This document shows positions 6,701-12,557 of a stretch of DNA of 12,557 nt, piece by piece. The position numbers and the translations under genes are program-made. Source of the stretch: an uncultured Petrimonas sp. (GTDB lineage Bacteria; Bacteroidota; Bacteroidia; Bacteroidales; Dysgonomonadaceae); assembly GCA_934621705.1 (NCBI GenBank), contig CAKTUP010000056.1:1-12557 (forward strand), in the 5' to 3' direction. The notes beneath the pieces are model-generated. The model had not been told where the DNA came from and searched no databases. It saw only the letters and a program-made list of their open reading frames with translations. Each line of letters begins with the position of its first letter. The stretch's first letter is position 1.

Positions 6701-8066
6701 CGAAAATGGCGGAATTCATCATTTTTGACGCTCCTTTTATGGTGATTTCATCGATGTAATTCTTCCTTTCCTGCCCGTGAAGCCTTTTGGCATCGGCATA
6801 ATGGTTGTTGAGATTGAGCGCGATAAATTCGGCCACGATCACTCCGCCGTCAATGATGATGCCAAAGTCGAGCGCGCCCAGGCTCATCAGGTTGGCATCG
6901 ATGCCGAAAATATACATCAACGACAACGTGAACAACAACGACAAAGGAATAATGGATGCGATGATCATTGCCGTGCGCAGGTTTCCGAGAATGGCCAGCA
7001 CCACCAGAATTACAATGATACAGCCGAAAAGCAGGTTTTCGAAAACGGTCATCGTGGTACGGCCGATAAGTTCGCTTCGGTCAACAATCGGATTAATGAA
7101 TATCCCTTCGGGAAGAGACTTTTGCACTTCTGCCACCCGTTCGTGCACGGCTTTGATCACTTTCTTCGAGTCGGCGTTCTTGAGCATCATAATCTGCCCC
7201 ATCACTTTTTCGCCCTGGCCGTTTGCGGTGATCGCGCCAAAGCGATTCGCGTGCCCAAACTGCACCGCGGCAATATCGCCGATTAGCAAGGGAACTCCGT
7301 TGCGGTTCTTAACCACGATGTTGCGGATATCGTCCAGCGATTTTATCGCCCCGTCGCCGCGGATAAAGTAGCTTTGGTTGTTTTTTTCGATGTAAGAGCC
7401 GCCGGTTATGTTGTTGTTGTTATCGATGGCATCGAAAATTTCCATCAATGTAATTCCCTGGCTGCGGATCAACTCCGGATTGACGGCAATTTCGTATTGT
7501 TTCAGAAAACCGCCCCACGTATTTATTTCCACCACACCGGGAATTCCCGATAATTGCCTTTTCACGATCCAGTCTTGAATGGTGCGCAAATCGGTGGTGG
7601 AATATCGGTTTTCGTAGCCCGGTTTTTCGTCGAGAATGTATTGGTAAATTTCGCCTAATCCGGTAGTTACCGGGCCCATCATCGGCGTACCAAAACCCTG
7701 CGGAATATTTTCGGATGCTTCCGATATTTTTTCGGCAATAAGCTGCCTGGGCAGATAAGTTCCCAATTTTTCATCGAAAACAATAGTAACCACCGACAAA
7801 CCGAATTTCGATACGGAACGGATCTCTTGCACGCCGGGCAGATTGGCCATCGCCAGCTCCACCGGCATAGTGATATATTGCTCCACATCCTGCGTTGCCA
7901 GGCTGGTTGACGTGGTTATCACCTGCACCTGATTATTCGTGATATCGGGAACGGCACCTACCGAAAGATTAAGCAAAGCGAACGTTCCGAAACCGGCAAT
8001 GGTAATGGTGAAAAGTATGATAATCAGCTTATGCTTGACACTAAATCGAATAATTTTATTCAACAT
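3714..8066 (-). CDS. CzcA/CusA-family heavy-metal RND pump fused to a TolC-like outer-membrane channel
   Basis: The 1450-residue protein joins two efflux parts. Residues 1 to about 1035 are a complete heavy-metal RND pump that exports cations using the proton gradient. Its first membrane helix is about 13-32, further helices lie at 343-510 and 540-558, and the second set at 876-1032. The helix-4 motif LDFGIIIDGGVIVAE keeps D400, D406 and E413, which line up with the proton-relay residues D402, D408 and E415 of Cupriavidus CzcA. The segment DEGDFVIQP (570-578) lacks the methionine that CusA has there (LLYMP), pointing to a Zn/Co/Cd-type and not a Cu/Ag-type pump. A basic linker (1039-1054) and an extra hydrophobic segment (about 1056-1071, like a signal peptide) lead into a TolC/OEP domain (about 1075-1450) with long amphipathic helices. 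Such fusions are known in Bacteroidota. The ATG at 8066 gives the usual MLNKIIRFSV start. Confidence 0.93.
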   Translation of the reverse strand: MLNKIIRFSVKHKLIIILFTITIAGFGTFALLNLSVGAVPDITNNQVQVITTSTSLATQDVEQYITMPVELAMANLPGVQEIRSVSKFGLSVVTIVFDEKLGTYLPRQLIAEKISEASENIPQGFGTPMMGPVTTGLGEIYQYILDEKPGYENRYSTTDLRTIQDWIVKRQLSGIPGVVEINTWGGFLKQYEIAVNPELIRSQGITLMEIFDAIDNNNNITGGSYIEKNNQSYFIRGDGAIKSLDDIRNIVVKNRNGVPLLIGDIAAVQFGHANRFGAITANGQGEKVMGQIMMLKNADSKKVIKAVHERVAEVQKSLPEGIFINPIVDRSELIGRTTMTVFENLLFGCIIVILVVLAILGNLRTAMIIASIIPLSLLFTLSLMYIFGIDANLMSLGALDFGIIIDGGVIVAEFIALNLNNHYADAKRLHGQERKNYIDEITIKGASKMMNSAIFGQIIILIVFIPIISLTGVEGKMFRPMALTFCFAVIGASLLGMTWLPVASALFMKPKENGEKNVSKVMKLAYKTYKPSIEWACRHKKIVVIGALAMLVGALLIFNRLGAEFTPTLDEGDFVIQPVLKTGTSLKKTIEMTTQMEAILKKEFVEVDQVVSRIGAAEVPTDPMSMEEIDMIIKLRPKKEWKNAKSKEELADKFKEALSVFPGIEYEFTQPIEMRFNELVTGVRSDIAVKIFGEDLDYLAEKANEIAAQARTVPGAADVIVEKTVGLPQMRVTYNRDKLAYYGVSIASLNQYLSMAFGGQISGTVFEQERSFDLVVRFLEDFRQDIDNIRQMYVNLPDGNQVRLSELAQIEYSSGPAKISRDNTQRRVVVSVNVRNRDLQSVVQDIQQKVGDNVSLQSGYYVEYGGQYQNLKNASTRLMIIVPIALALIFLLLNFAFNSLKETIIIFSAIPLSIVGGVLLLWIRGMPFSISAGVGFIALFGVAVLNGIVLIEHFKELRHKNGGVNMHDIIVQGSVDRLRPVILTAAAAAMGFLPMAVSTSAGAEVQRPLATVVIGGLVTSTFLTMIVLPLLYGYFMDDNRWRKKSRSGKRMLPKVKFWFVPMLMTISVTAVSQTRELSLDDAIAAGIANNRQLKTYELQIERSKAFVPAAFNIGKTGVYYGTDANNIAENNYPLYVIGASQEINFPTVYAAQHKANKAGVSVSQATYELELQRLKKNITQAYYRVVYLQNKQQHYDYIAGIYRKFSQSADAQYKQGEIAYLEKLNATAKQQQIDIQQKQAASDLQIAYRQLNLLLQSPEDNSVPFQPLEPVLLNENTYNNAGLRLADEQLRYENALLGVEKNLWLPNINVEVFNGTNRYANAKNYWGWQVGVSIPLFFGEQRARVASQKYSVMMADYSKQQYQMRYNSTDDQLRNELVKYRQNIDYYQTSGKQISDELIKFATSSYEVGEIDFFRYIQSLENATQLRLDYLDNLAKYNETVIAFNYLTVE

Positions 8067-8071
8067 AAACC

Positions 8072-8089
8072 TATGAAAGAGTTTTCATA
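8072..8089. promoter_or_regulatory. Candidate operator palindrome before the efflux genes
   Basis: tatgaaa (8072-8078) and tttcata (8083-8089) form a perfect 7-bp inverted repeat with a four-base spacer, five bases upstream of the pump start codon. A metal- or stress-responsive repressor could bind there, or it could form a small hairpin in the leader. No regulator gene is nearby and no convincing TAnnTTTG promoter was found in this gap, so the role is a guess. Confidence 0.3.
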
Positions 8090-8117
8090 TAAAATCCTGA
8101 AAATTATACAAATGAAC

Positions 8118-8157
8118 AAAAAAATGCAGGATAAATCAAAAAAGATTCATCCTGCAT
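8118..8157 (-). terminator. Intrinsic terminator after the DUF2141 gene
   Basis: atgcaggat (8124-8132) pairs with atcctgcat (8149-8157). The stem continues as aatc/gatt after one mismatch, and the loop is A-rich. Read on the minus strand, the stem is followed directly by a run of seven T (complement of 8118-8124), which is a textbook intrinsic terminator 53 bp after the DUF2141 stop. On the plus strand it is followed by attaatttttt and could work weakly there too. It separates DUF2141 from the efflux genes. Confidence 0.8.
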
Positions 8158-8209
8158 ATTAATTTTTTCTTGTTCTAAATAAGAAACAGCCAAAGAAGAG
8201 ATTTATCTC

Positions 8210-8632
8210 TCAAAATGTGAGTAACTTAATCCTAATTATCATCCCATCCGCCACATTCACTTTTACGTCATGATACGATGGTGTCTTCAACTTCGGTTTC
8301 ACGTTGTTGGAGAAACCAAAGCTTTCTTTGGGAATTCCCAGCAGATTGAAATCACACTTTCCGTTGCCGTTTTTGTCGTGAAGAACGGTAAAAGCATATT
8401 CATCGTCTTTCAATCCGGGAATTTCCACATCCACGGTTTCGGAATGAGCCGGAACAGACATTAGTTTTATTTCGCTTCCCACTTTGGCAAACGCCGCAGC
8501 ATCGTTGTAAACGCCAACCAGCACATTTCCGGTTGTTTCTTTAATGCCCGATACCTGAACAATCACTTTTTGCGCTGCCATATTTACCGAAAATACAGAC
8601 AGTAAGCAGAAGAACAGTACTGATTTTTTCAT
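8210..8632 (-). CDS. Secreted DUF2141 protein
   Basis: The 140-residue protein begins with a clear signal peptide (MKKSVLFFCLLSVFSVNMAA, probably cut before Q21). The mature part is a small beta-rich domain of the DUF2141 family, with VQVSGIKETTGNVLVGVYND, a DVEIPGLKDDEYAFTVLHDKNGNGKCDFN stretch split by the usual turn, and LLGIPKESFGFSNN. The DKNGNGKCDFN segment looks like a calcium-binding loop, and GIPKE.GFSNN is a strong family signature. It is probably periplasmic. Its function is not established; family members often lie beside transport or outer-membrane genes. It has its own promoter and terminator, so it is likely a single-gene unit next to the efflux pair, not part of it. Confidence 0.88.
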   Translation of the reverse strand: MKKSVLFFCLLSVFSVNMAAQKVIVQVSGIKETTGNVLVGVYNDAAAFAKVGSEIKLMSVPAHSETVDVEIPGLKDDEYAFTVLHDKNGNGKCDFNLLGIPKESFGFSNNVKPKLKTPSYHDVKVNVADGMIIRIKLLTF

Positions 8633-8682
8633 ATTTTCTCAACTTTTTAAGTTATAAAGATTTGGTAATTGGTTAGATGGCT

Positions 8683-8690
8683 CAAAGCTA
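8683..8690 (-). promoter_or_regulatory. Promoter -7 element for the DUF2141 gene
   Basis: On the minus strand the sequence is TAGCTTTG, a full match to the Bacteroidota TAnnTTTG element, about 50 bp before the DUF2141 start. A T-rich stretch containing TTTA lies about 21 bases further upstream in the place of the weaker TTTG element. One arm of a long inverted repeat (8685-8702 with 8748-8763) overlaps it. Confidence 0.55.
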
Positions 8691-8790
8691 CAAAAAGTTT
8701 AAACAAATGATTAAAACATCTGGTTAAATAATACTAAACGAGAAAAATTAAACTTTTTAGCTTGGATAATTAAGAAACATTCAAAAATAT

Positions 8791-8829
8791 AAACGGGGCG
8801 CGATTCATCTAACGCACCCCGTTTTTTTT
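8791..8829 (-). terminator. Intrinsic terminator after the DUF4301 gene
   Basis: aaacgggg (8791-8798) pairs with ccccgttt (8817-8824), and gcg/cgc extends the stem after one mismatch; the loop is about ten bases. The hairpin lies about 50 bp after the DUF4301 stop and is followed on the minus strand by tatattttt. The plus-strand side has an even cleaner run of eight or more T, so it is probably bidirectional. No plus-strand gene ends here. Confidence 0.7.
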
Positions 8830-8838
8830 AAATTCACC

Positions 8839-8879
8839 AAATCCGAAATCGTAAATCCAAAATCGTAATTCGTAAATTC
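8839..8879. repeat. Short tandem repeat next to the DUF4301 stop
   Basis: A 14-bp unit occurs twice in tandem with one mismatch: aaatccgaaatcgt (8839-8852) and aaatccaaaatcgt (8853-8866). A shortened third copy follows (aattcgtaaattc, to 8879). It fills the gap between the DUF4301 stop and its terminator. It resembles low-complexity intergenic repeats common in Bacteroidota; no function is evident. Confidence 0.5.
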
Positions 8880-10397
8880 TCACTGGTGTTCTTCCCGCAA
8901 CAAATCATTCACCGTTTTCACCGGATTGAACGTGCTGATGGGCACTTCCACGAAAATGGTATTCCAGTCGCTCATGGCGCCGTTCCAAAGGCCGGGAAGT
9001 TCCAGTGCTTTCAGGTCTTTTCCACTCTTGGATTTCTGCGAAATAAAACCGGTGTTCTTGTCCACGAATTTAGTTAAATCGAACTTGTTGTTTTTATAGC
9101 ATTTCACGCCACAAACCAAATCCACCGGATTGAAATGCGAACCGTGCTTGAAAGCATCCACCGCTTTTGTATCGTTTTTGTCAATTTGTGAACTTTCCAG
9201 AATTTGCAACGAAGCTGTTCCGTCAGGATTTTCAGCGATAAACGGACCGCCGCCCGGTTCGCCCACGTTTTTCACCATGCCGCATACGCGGAAAGGACGG
9301 TCGAGTTTGGCAATCAGGTAGTTTTTCAGCTCCTCGTCGTCGGCGAAAGATTTGTTCGGAACAATACAAAGTTCTTTTTCGGTAAACTTCAGGATTTCCT
9401 GCAATTTATCGCTGCTACATTCTCCCGATGTCAATTCCTGGAGATAACCAAACGCACGTTGCTGCATTTTCACCAACACACCGGCAAGCAGTTGTTTGTA
9501 GCGTGCTTCGTCATTTTTCAACCGGTCGGGAACCACATTGTCGATATTTTTGATAAAAATAATATCGGAATCAATATCGTTCAGGTTTTCGATAAGCGCG
9601 CCGTGTCCTCCCGGGCGGAAAAGCAACGAGCCGTCGTCTTCGCGAAACGGATTATTTTCCATATCCACCGCAAGGGTATCGGTACTCGGTTTCTGAACGC
9701 TGTATGACACCTTGAATTTGGCATCGAGTTTCAATTCGTAACCCAATTTTCGGGCGGCAACCAGCAATTCGAATAATTCCTTGTGTTCTTCCGAAACCGT
9801 GAAATGAAGGTTTACCTCGCCGTTTTTATCTTTCGCGTACAACGTTCCTTCCGTCATATGCTCGCCCACGGGCGTTCTGTTTCCTTCTTCGTAACTGTGA
9901 AACAAAAGCAACCCTTTGGGCAGGTTTCCGTAATTTAATCCGTCGATAGAAAGCAACGCTCTCACCACCGCTTTATAATTACTCGCTTCAGTCAGCTCCG
10001 ATATTGTTTTCCCGAAGTTTTTCTTGCAGGCTTCGTTCAGCGCATCGTAAAAAGCGAATTTCTCGATATTATCGAAAAATGTTTTTTCAAACTTGGTTTC
10101 CGGCGCGTCGTAACCGGCATCAACAAAAGCAAACAAATCTTTAAACATCCGGCTGGCCGCTCCCGATGCGGGAACAAATTTGGTTACCTGCTTATCGGTT
10201 TTCAGGAAATCCTGCCAGGCCGTCAGATATTCCTTCTCATCGGCCTCCGACACGCGTAAAATCCCTTTTTCAACCGATGCCGCATTCACGATATTCAGAA
10301 AAGGAAATCCGCTTTTGAAATAATTCAACTGAGCATCAATTTGCTGCTGCGAAATATTTTTCTCCTGCAGCAACGCTAAATCGTCCTTGGTAAACAT
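8880..10397 (-). CDS. DUF4301 family protein, possible nucleotidyltransferase-like enzyme
   Basis: The 505-residue cytoplasmic protein has no signal peptide or membrane helix and matches the DUF4301 family in length and motifs. No function is established for the family. Several conserved-looking blocks fall in the order seen in UDP-sugar pyrophosphorylases: a glycine/arginine turn KFVPASGAASRM (73-84), FRPGGHGALIENL (260-272), FIKNIDN (281-287), GEPGGGPF (379-386), ESSQID (401-406) and HFNP (421-424). In UAP1/UGP enzymes the comparable sites bind the nucleotide, the sugar and the metal. I infer a GT-A-like sugar nucleotidyltransferase fold, with moderate confidence and no search to back it. 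The gene has its own promoter and terminator and diverges from dnaK. The ATG at 10397 gives the typical MFTKDDLALL start. Confidence 0.88.
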   Translation of the reverse strand: MFTKDDLALLQEKNISQQQIDAQLNYFKSGFPFLNIVNAASVEKGILRVSEADEKEYLTAWQDFLKTDKQVTKFVPASGAASRMFKDLFAFVDAGYDAPETKFEKTFFDNIEKFAFYDALNEACKKNFGKTISELTEASNYKAVVRALLSIDGLNYGNLPKGLLLFHSYEEGNRTPVGEHMTEGTLYAKDKNGEVNLHFTVSEEHKELFELLVAARKLGYELKLDAKFKVSYSVQKPSTDTLAVDMENNPFREDDGSLLFRPGGHGALIENLNDIDSDIIFIKNIDNVVPDRLKNDEARYKQLLAGVLVKMQQRAFGYLQELTSGECSSDKLQEILKFTEKELCIVPNKSFADDEELKNYLIAKLDRPFRVCGMVKNVGEPGGGPFIAENPDGTASLQILESSQIDKNDTKAVDAFKHGSHFNPVDLVCGVKCYKNNKFDLTKFVDKNTGFISQKSKSGKDLKALELPGLWNGAMSDWNTIFVEVPISTFNPVKTVNDLLREEHQ

Positions 10398-10455
10398 AAT
10401 ATTTTTAAATTATTTTGATTAATACTTTCGATTTTCATTTTTTTCGGAAACACTT

Positions 10456-10489
10456 CAAAGATAGCGAAAAACTTCATATCCGCATCAAA
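10456..10489 (-). promoter_or_regulatory. Promoter of the DUF4301 gene
   Basis: On the minus strand TATCTTTG (10456-10463) is a full match to the Bacteroidota TAnnTTTG element, about 60 bp before the start. TTTG (10486-10489) lies 22 bases further upstream, close to the expected place of the second element. The leader to the ATG is A/T-rich with no Shine-Dalgarno sequence. Confidence 0.55.
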
Positions 10490-10522
10490 ACTGCGATAAA
10501 AAAATTAGCGACAATCTGTCAG

Positions 10523-10558
10523 TTTATTCATCAATCACATTTTTTGGCATAACATTTG
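10523..10558 (+). promoter_or_regulatory. Weak candidate promoter for dnaK
   Basis: TAACATTTG (10550-10558) resembles TAnnTTTG with one extra base, and TTTA lies at 10523-10526 in the upstream position. The fit is imperfect, and no CIRCE-type heat-shock repeat (TTAGCACTC-n9-GAGTGCTAA) is present. If used, transcription would begin just before or within the palindrome at 10570. Confidence 0.25.
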
Positions 10559-10569
10559 AAAATGATACC

Positions 10570-10597
10570 GTAGAGACGCAGCATGCTACGTCTCTAC
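10570..10597. repeat. 28-bp near-perfect palindrome in the dnaK leader
   Basis: gtagagacg (10570-10578) pairs with cgtctctac (10589-10597), and agcatgct in the centre is itself palindromic. Only one base pair in the whole 28 bp is mismatched. Sequences of the gtagagacg...cgtctctac type recur as dispersed intergenic repeats in many bacteria, so a repeat copy is more likely than a dnaK-specific operator. It ends 41 bp before the dnaK start. Confidence 0.6.
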
Positions 10598-10638
10598 CCA
10601 AAAAAACAGCAAATTAATCAATTAAAATACATAAAATT

Positions 10639-12557
10639 ATGGGAAAAATAATAGGAATAGACTTAGGAACCACAAACTCCTGCGTTTCCGTAATGGAAGG
10701 TAACGAGCCGGTTGTAATTCCTAACAACGAAGGAAAACGCACCACCCCATCGGTTGTTGCTTTTATGGATAACGGAGAACGCAAGGTTGGAGATCCTGCT
10801 AAACGTCAGGCAATTACTAACCCCAAGCACACGGTTTACTCCATAAAAACCTTTATGGGAGAAACATTCGATCAGGTGCAGAAAGAAATCGGACGCGTTC
10901 CGTACAAAGTAGTTCGCGGCGATAACAATACACCCCGTGTTGACATTAACGGACAATTGTATTCGCCGCAGGAAATTTCGGCCATCATTTTGCAGAAAAT
11001 GAAACAAACCGCCGAAGATTATCTGGGACAAACCGTTAACGAAGCCGTTATTACCGTGCCCGCTTATTTTAGCGATGCGCAACGCCAGGCAACTAAAGAA
11101 GCCGGAGAAATTGCCGGATTAACTGTTCGCCGTATCGTGAACGAGCCAACGGCAGCCGCTTTGGCTTACGGCTTGGACAAACAGCACAAAGATTCTAAAA
11201 TTGCCGTTTTCGATTTAGGTGGCGGTACATTTGATATTTCCATCCTGGAACTGGGCGACGGCGTTTTCGAAGTGAAATCCACCAACGGTGATACTCACTT
11301 GGGCGGCGACGACTTTGACCACCGCATTATCGACTGGCTGGCCGAAGAGTTTTTGAAAGACGAAGGCCTCGACTTGCGCAAAGACCCGATGGCATTGCAA
11401 CGCCTGAAAGAAGCTGCCGAAAAGGCAAAGATTGAGCTTTCGAGCACCACCAGCACCGAAATTAATTTGCCGTACATTATGCCGGTAAACGGAATTCCAA
11501 AGCACTTGGTAAAAACGCTTACCCGCGCGAAATTCGAGCAATTGATCGACGATTTGTTGCAAAAATGTATGGCTCCGTGCCAAACGGCAATGAAAGATGC
11601 GGGATTGAACAATTCCGATATCGACGAAGTAATTCTGGTGGGTGGCTCTACCCGTATTCCGGCCGTTCAGGCGTTGGTTGAAAAGATGTTCGGAAAATCG
11701 CCGCACAAAGGTGTGAATCCCGACGAAGTGGTAGCCATTGGCGCAGCCATTCAGGGCGCCGTTCTCACCGGAGAAGTAAAAGACGTGTTGTTGTTGGACG
11801 TAACTCCGCTGTCGCTGGGTATTGAAACCCTAGGCGGCGTGATGACGAAACTCATCGATGCCAACACCACCATCCCGACCAAGAAATCGGAAACTTTCTC
11901 CACCGCAAGCGACAATCAGCCTTCGGTTCAGATCAACGTATTGCAGGGCGAACGTTCCATGGCGCGCGACAACAAGCAAATCGGCGTGTTCAACCTCGAC
12001 GGAATCCCGCCATCTCCGCGCGGCATACCACAAATTGAAGTAACTTTCGATATCGATGCCAACGGCATACTTAATGTATCGGCAAAAGACAAGGCAACCG
12101 GAAAAGAACAAAAAATCCGTATCGAAGCCTCTTCGGGATTGAGCGACGATGAAATCAAGCGCATGAAGGAAGAAGCCGCCGTTAACGCCGAAGCTGACAA
12201 GCGCGAAAAAGAGCGCATCGACAAACTGAATCAAGCCGACTCAACCATTTTCCAAACCGAAAAACAGTTGAAAGAATACGGCGACAAGATTCCGGCCGAC
12301 AAAAAAGCGCCCATCGAAGCTGCTCTCGAAAAACTGAAAGAAGCGCACAAAGCGCAGGATGTATCGGGTATCGATGCTGCCATGGCAGAAGTAAACACCG
12401 CATTCCAGGCTGCATCGCAAGATATGTACAACGCAGCCAACGCTCAAGGCGGCGGACAACCGGGCGCAGATCCGTTCTCCAATATGGGCGGCAACCCGTT
12501 TGACCAGCAAGGCGGCGCTTCACAAGGCAGTTCGCAACAAGGCGGAACCAAAGACGG
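10639..12557 (+). CDS. dnaK: Chaperone protein DnaK (Hsp70), 3' end cut by the window edge
   Basis: DnaK is the cytoplasmic Hsp70 chaperone, which binds exposed hydrophobic segments in an ATP-driven cycle with DnaJ and GrpE. 639 codons are visible and no stop is reached. The ATPase domain shows the phosphate-1 motif [10 protein letters not shown] (6-15), [11 protein letters not shown] near 170, the phosphate-2 motif FDLGGGTFD (191-199) and GGSTRIP (335-341). The linker VLLLDV is at 383-388, followed by TPLSLGIET and the substrate-binding beta domain to about 505. A helical lid (about 505-595) and a Gly/Gln-rich tail (598-639) complete it. Only the short acidic EEVK-type end is missing. The start follows an A-rich leader with no Shine-Dalgarno sequence. 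There is no grpE or dnaJ in view, so it may stand alone, as it often does in Bacteroidota. It is divergent from the DUF4301 gene. Confidence 0.97.
   Translation, partial: MGKIIGIDLGTTNSCVSVMEGNEPVVIPNNEGKRTTPSVVAFMDNGERKVGDPAKRQAITNPKHTVYSIKTFMGETFDQVQKEIGRVPYKVVRGDNNTPRVDINGQLYSPQEISAIILQKMKQTAEDYLGQTVNEAVITVPAYFSDAQRQATKEAGEIAGLTVRRIVNEPTAAALAYGLDKQHKDSKIAVFDLGGGTFDISILELGDGVFEVKSTNGDTHLGGDDFDHRIIDWLAEEFLKDEGLDLRKDPMALQRLKEAAEKAKIELSSTTSTEINLPYIMPVNGIPKHLVKTLTRAKFEQLIDDLLQKCMAPCQTAMKDAGLNNSDIDEVILVGGSTRIPAVQALVEKMFGKSPHKGVNPDEVVAIGAAIQGAVLTGEVKDVLLLDVTPLSLGIETLGGVMTKLIDANTTIPTKKSETFSTASDNQPSVQINVLQGERSMARDNKQIGVFNLDGIPPSPRGIPQIEVTFDIDANGILNVSAKDKATGKEQKIRIEASSGLSDDEIKRMKEEAAVNAEADKREKERIDKLNQADSTIFQTEKQLKEYGDKIPADKKAPIEAALEKLKEAHKAQDVSGIDAAMAEVNTAFQAASQDMYNAANAQGGGQPGADPFSNMGGNPFDQQGGASQGSSQQGGTKD

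Noticed and set aside
6777..7371. Two overlapping plus-strand frames opposite the RND pump
   Set aside because: Both are shadows of the pump gene and show no family motif.
10398..10638. CIRCE heat-shock operator before dnaK
   Set aside because: No TTAGCACTC-type inverted repeat is present; the palindrome at 10570 has a different sequence.
11215..11706. Minus-strand open frames opposite dnaK
   Set aside because: Long antisense frames opposite dnaK are a well-known artefact of its codon use; no promoter or motif supports them.

Overview
The window looks like a chromosomal segment of a Bacteroidota (Bacteroidales-type) bacterium. The lineage call rests on several things seen together: an HU-domain/DUF4469 protein, a DUF4301 protein, a heavy-metal RND pump fused to its own outer-membrane channel, leaders without clear Shine-Dalgarno sequences, and promoters of the TAnnTTTG type upstream of two genes. 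Genus cannot be settled from the sequence alone.

The left part (1 to about 2530) is an accessory, rearranged region. It starts with a frameshifted remnant of an RHS-repeat protein, broken off by a paired-hairpin palindromic element (381-466). A short in-frame tail that may be the 3' end of the lost RHS toxin follows, and its stop overlaps the start of an AT-rich leucine-rich-repeat gene (TAATG). That arrangement suggests the scar of a polymorphic toxin/immunity locus. Next come a hairpin, an intact GC-richer HU/DUF4469 gene, a dense cluster of imperfect tandem palindromes (2132-2205), and a promoterless C-terminal fragment of what looks like a secreted protein (about 2245-2529). The fragment suggests that an older gene was cut when this islet was assembled.

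The middle part (2530-8632) reads on the minus strand. A small secreted DUF2141 protein is followed by a strong intrinsic terminator. Then comes a two-gene efflux unit: a 1450-residue CzcA-type RND pump fused to a TolC-like channel, and a lipoprotein membrane-fusion adaptor. Together these two proteins would supply all three parts of a metal-efflux complex. No regulator or sensor gene is present in the window.

The right part is ordinary core chromosome: a DUF4301 gene on the minus strand and, divergently across a 241-bp intergenic region, dnaK on the plus strand. dnaK runs off the right edge with only its last residues missing. A near-perfect 28-bp palindrome sits in the dnaK leader.

No tRNA, rRNA, CRISPR array or transposase gene was seen. 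The clearest candidates for something under-described are the toxin/immunity scar with its paired-hairpin element, the palindrome cluster after the DUF4469 gene, and the nucleotidyltransferase-like motif layout of the DUF4301 protein.
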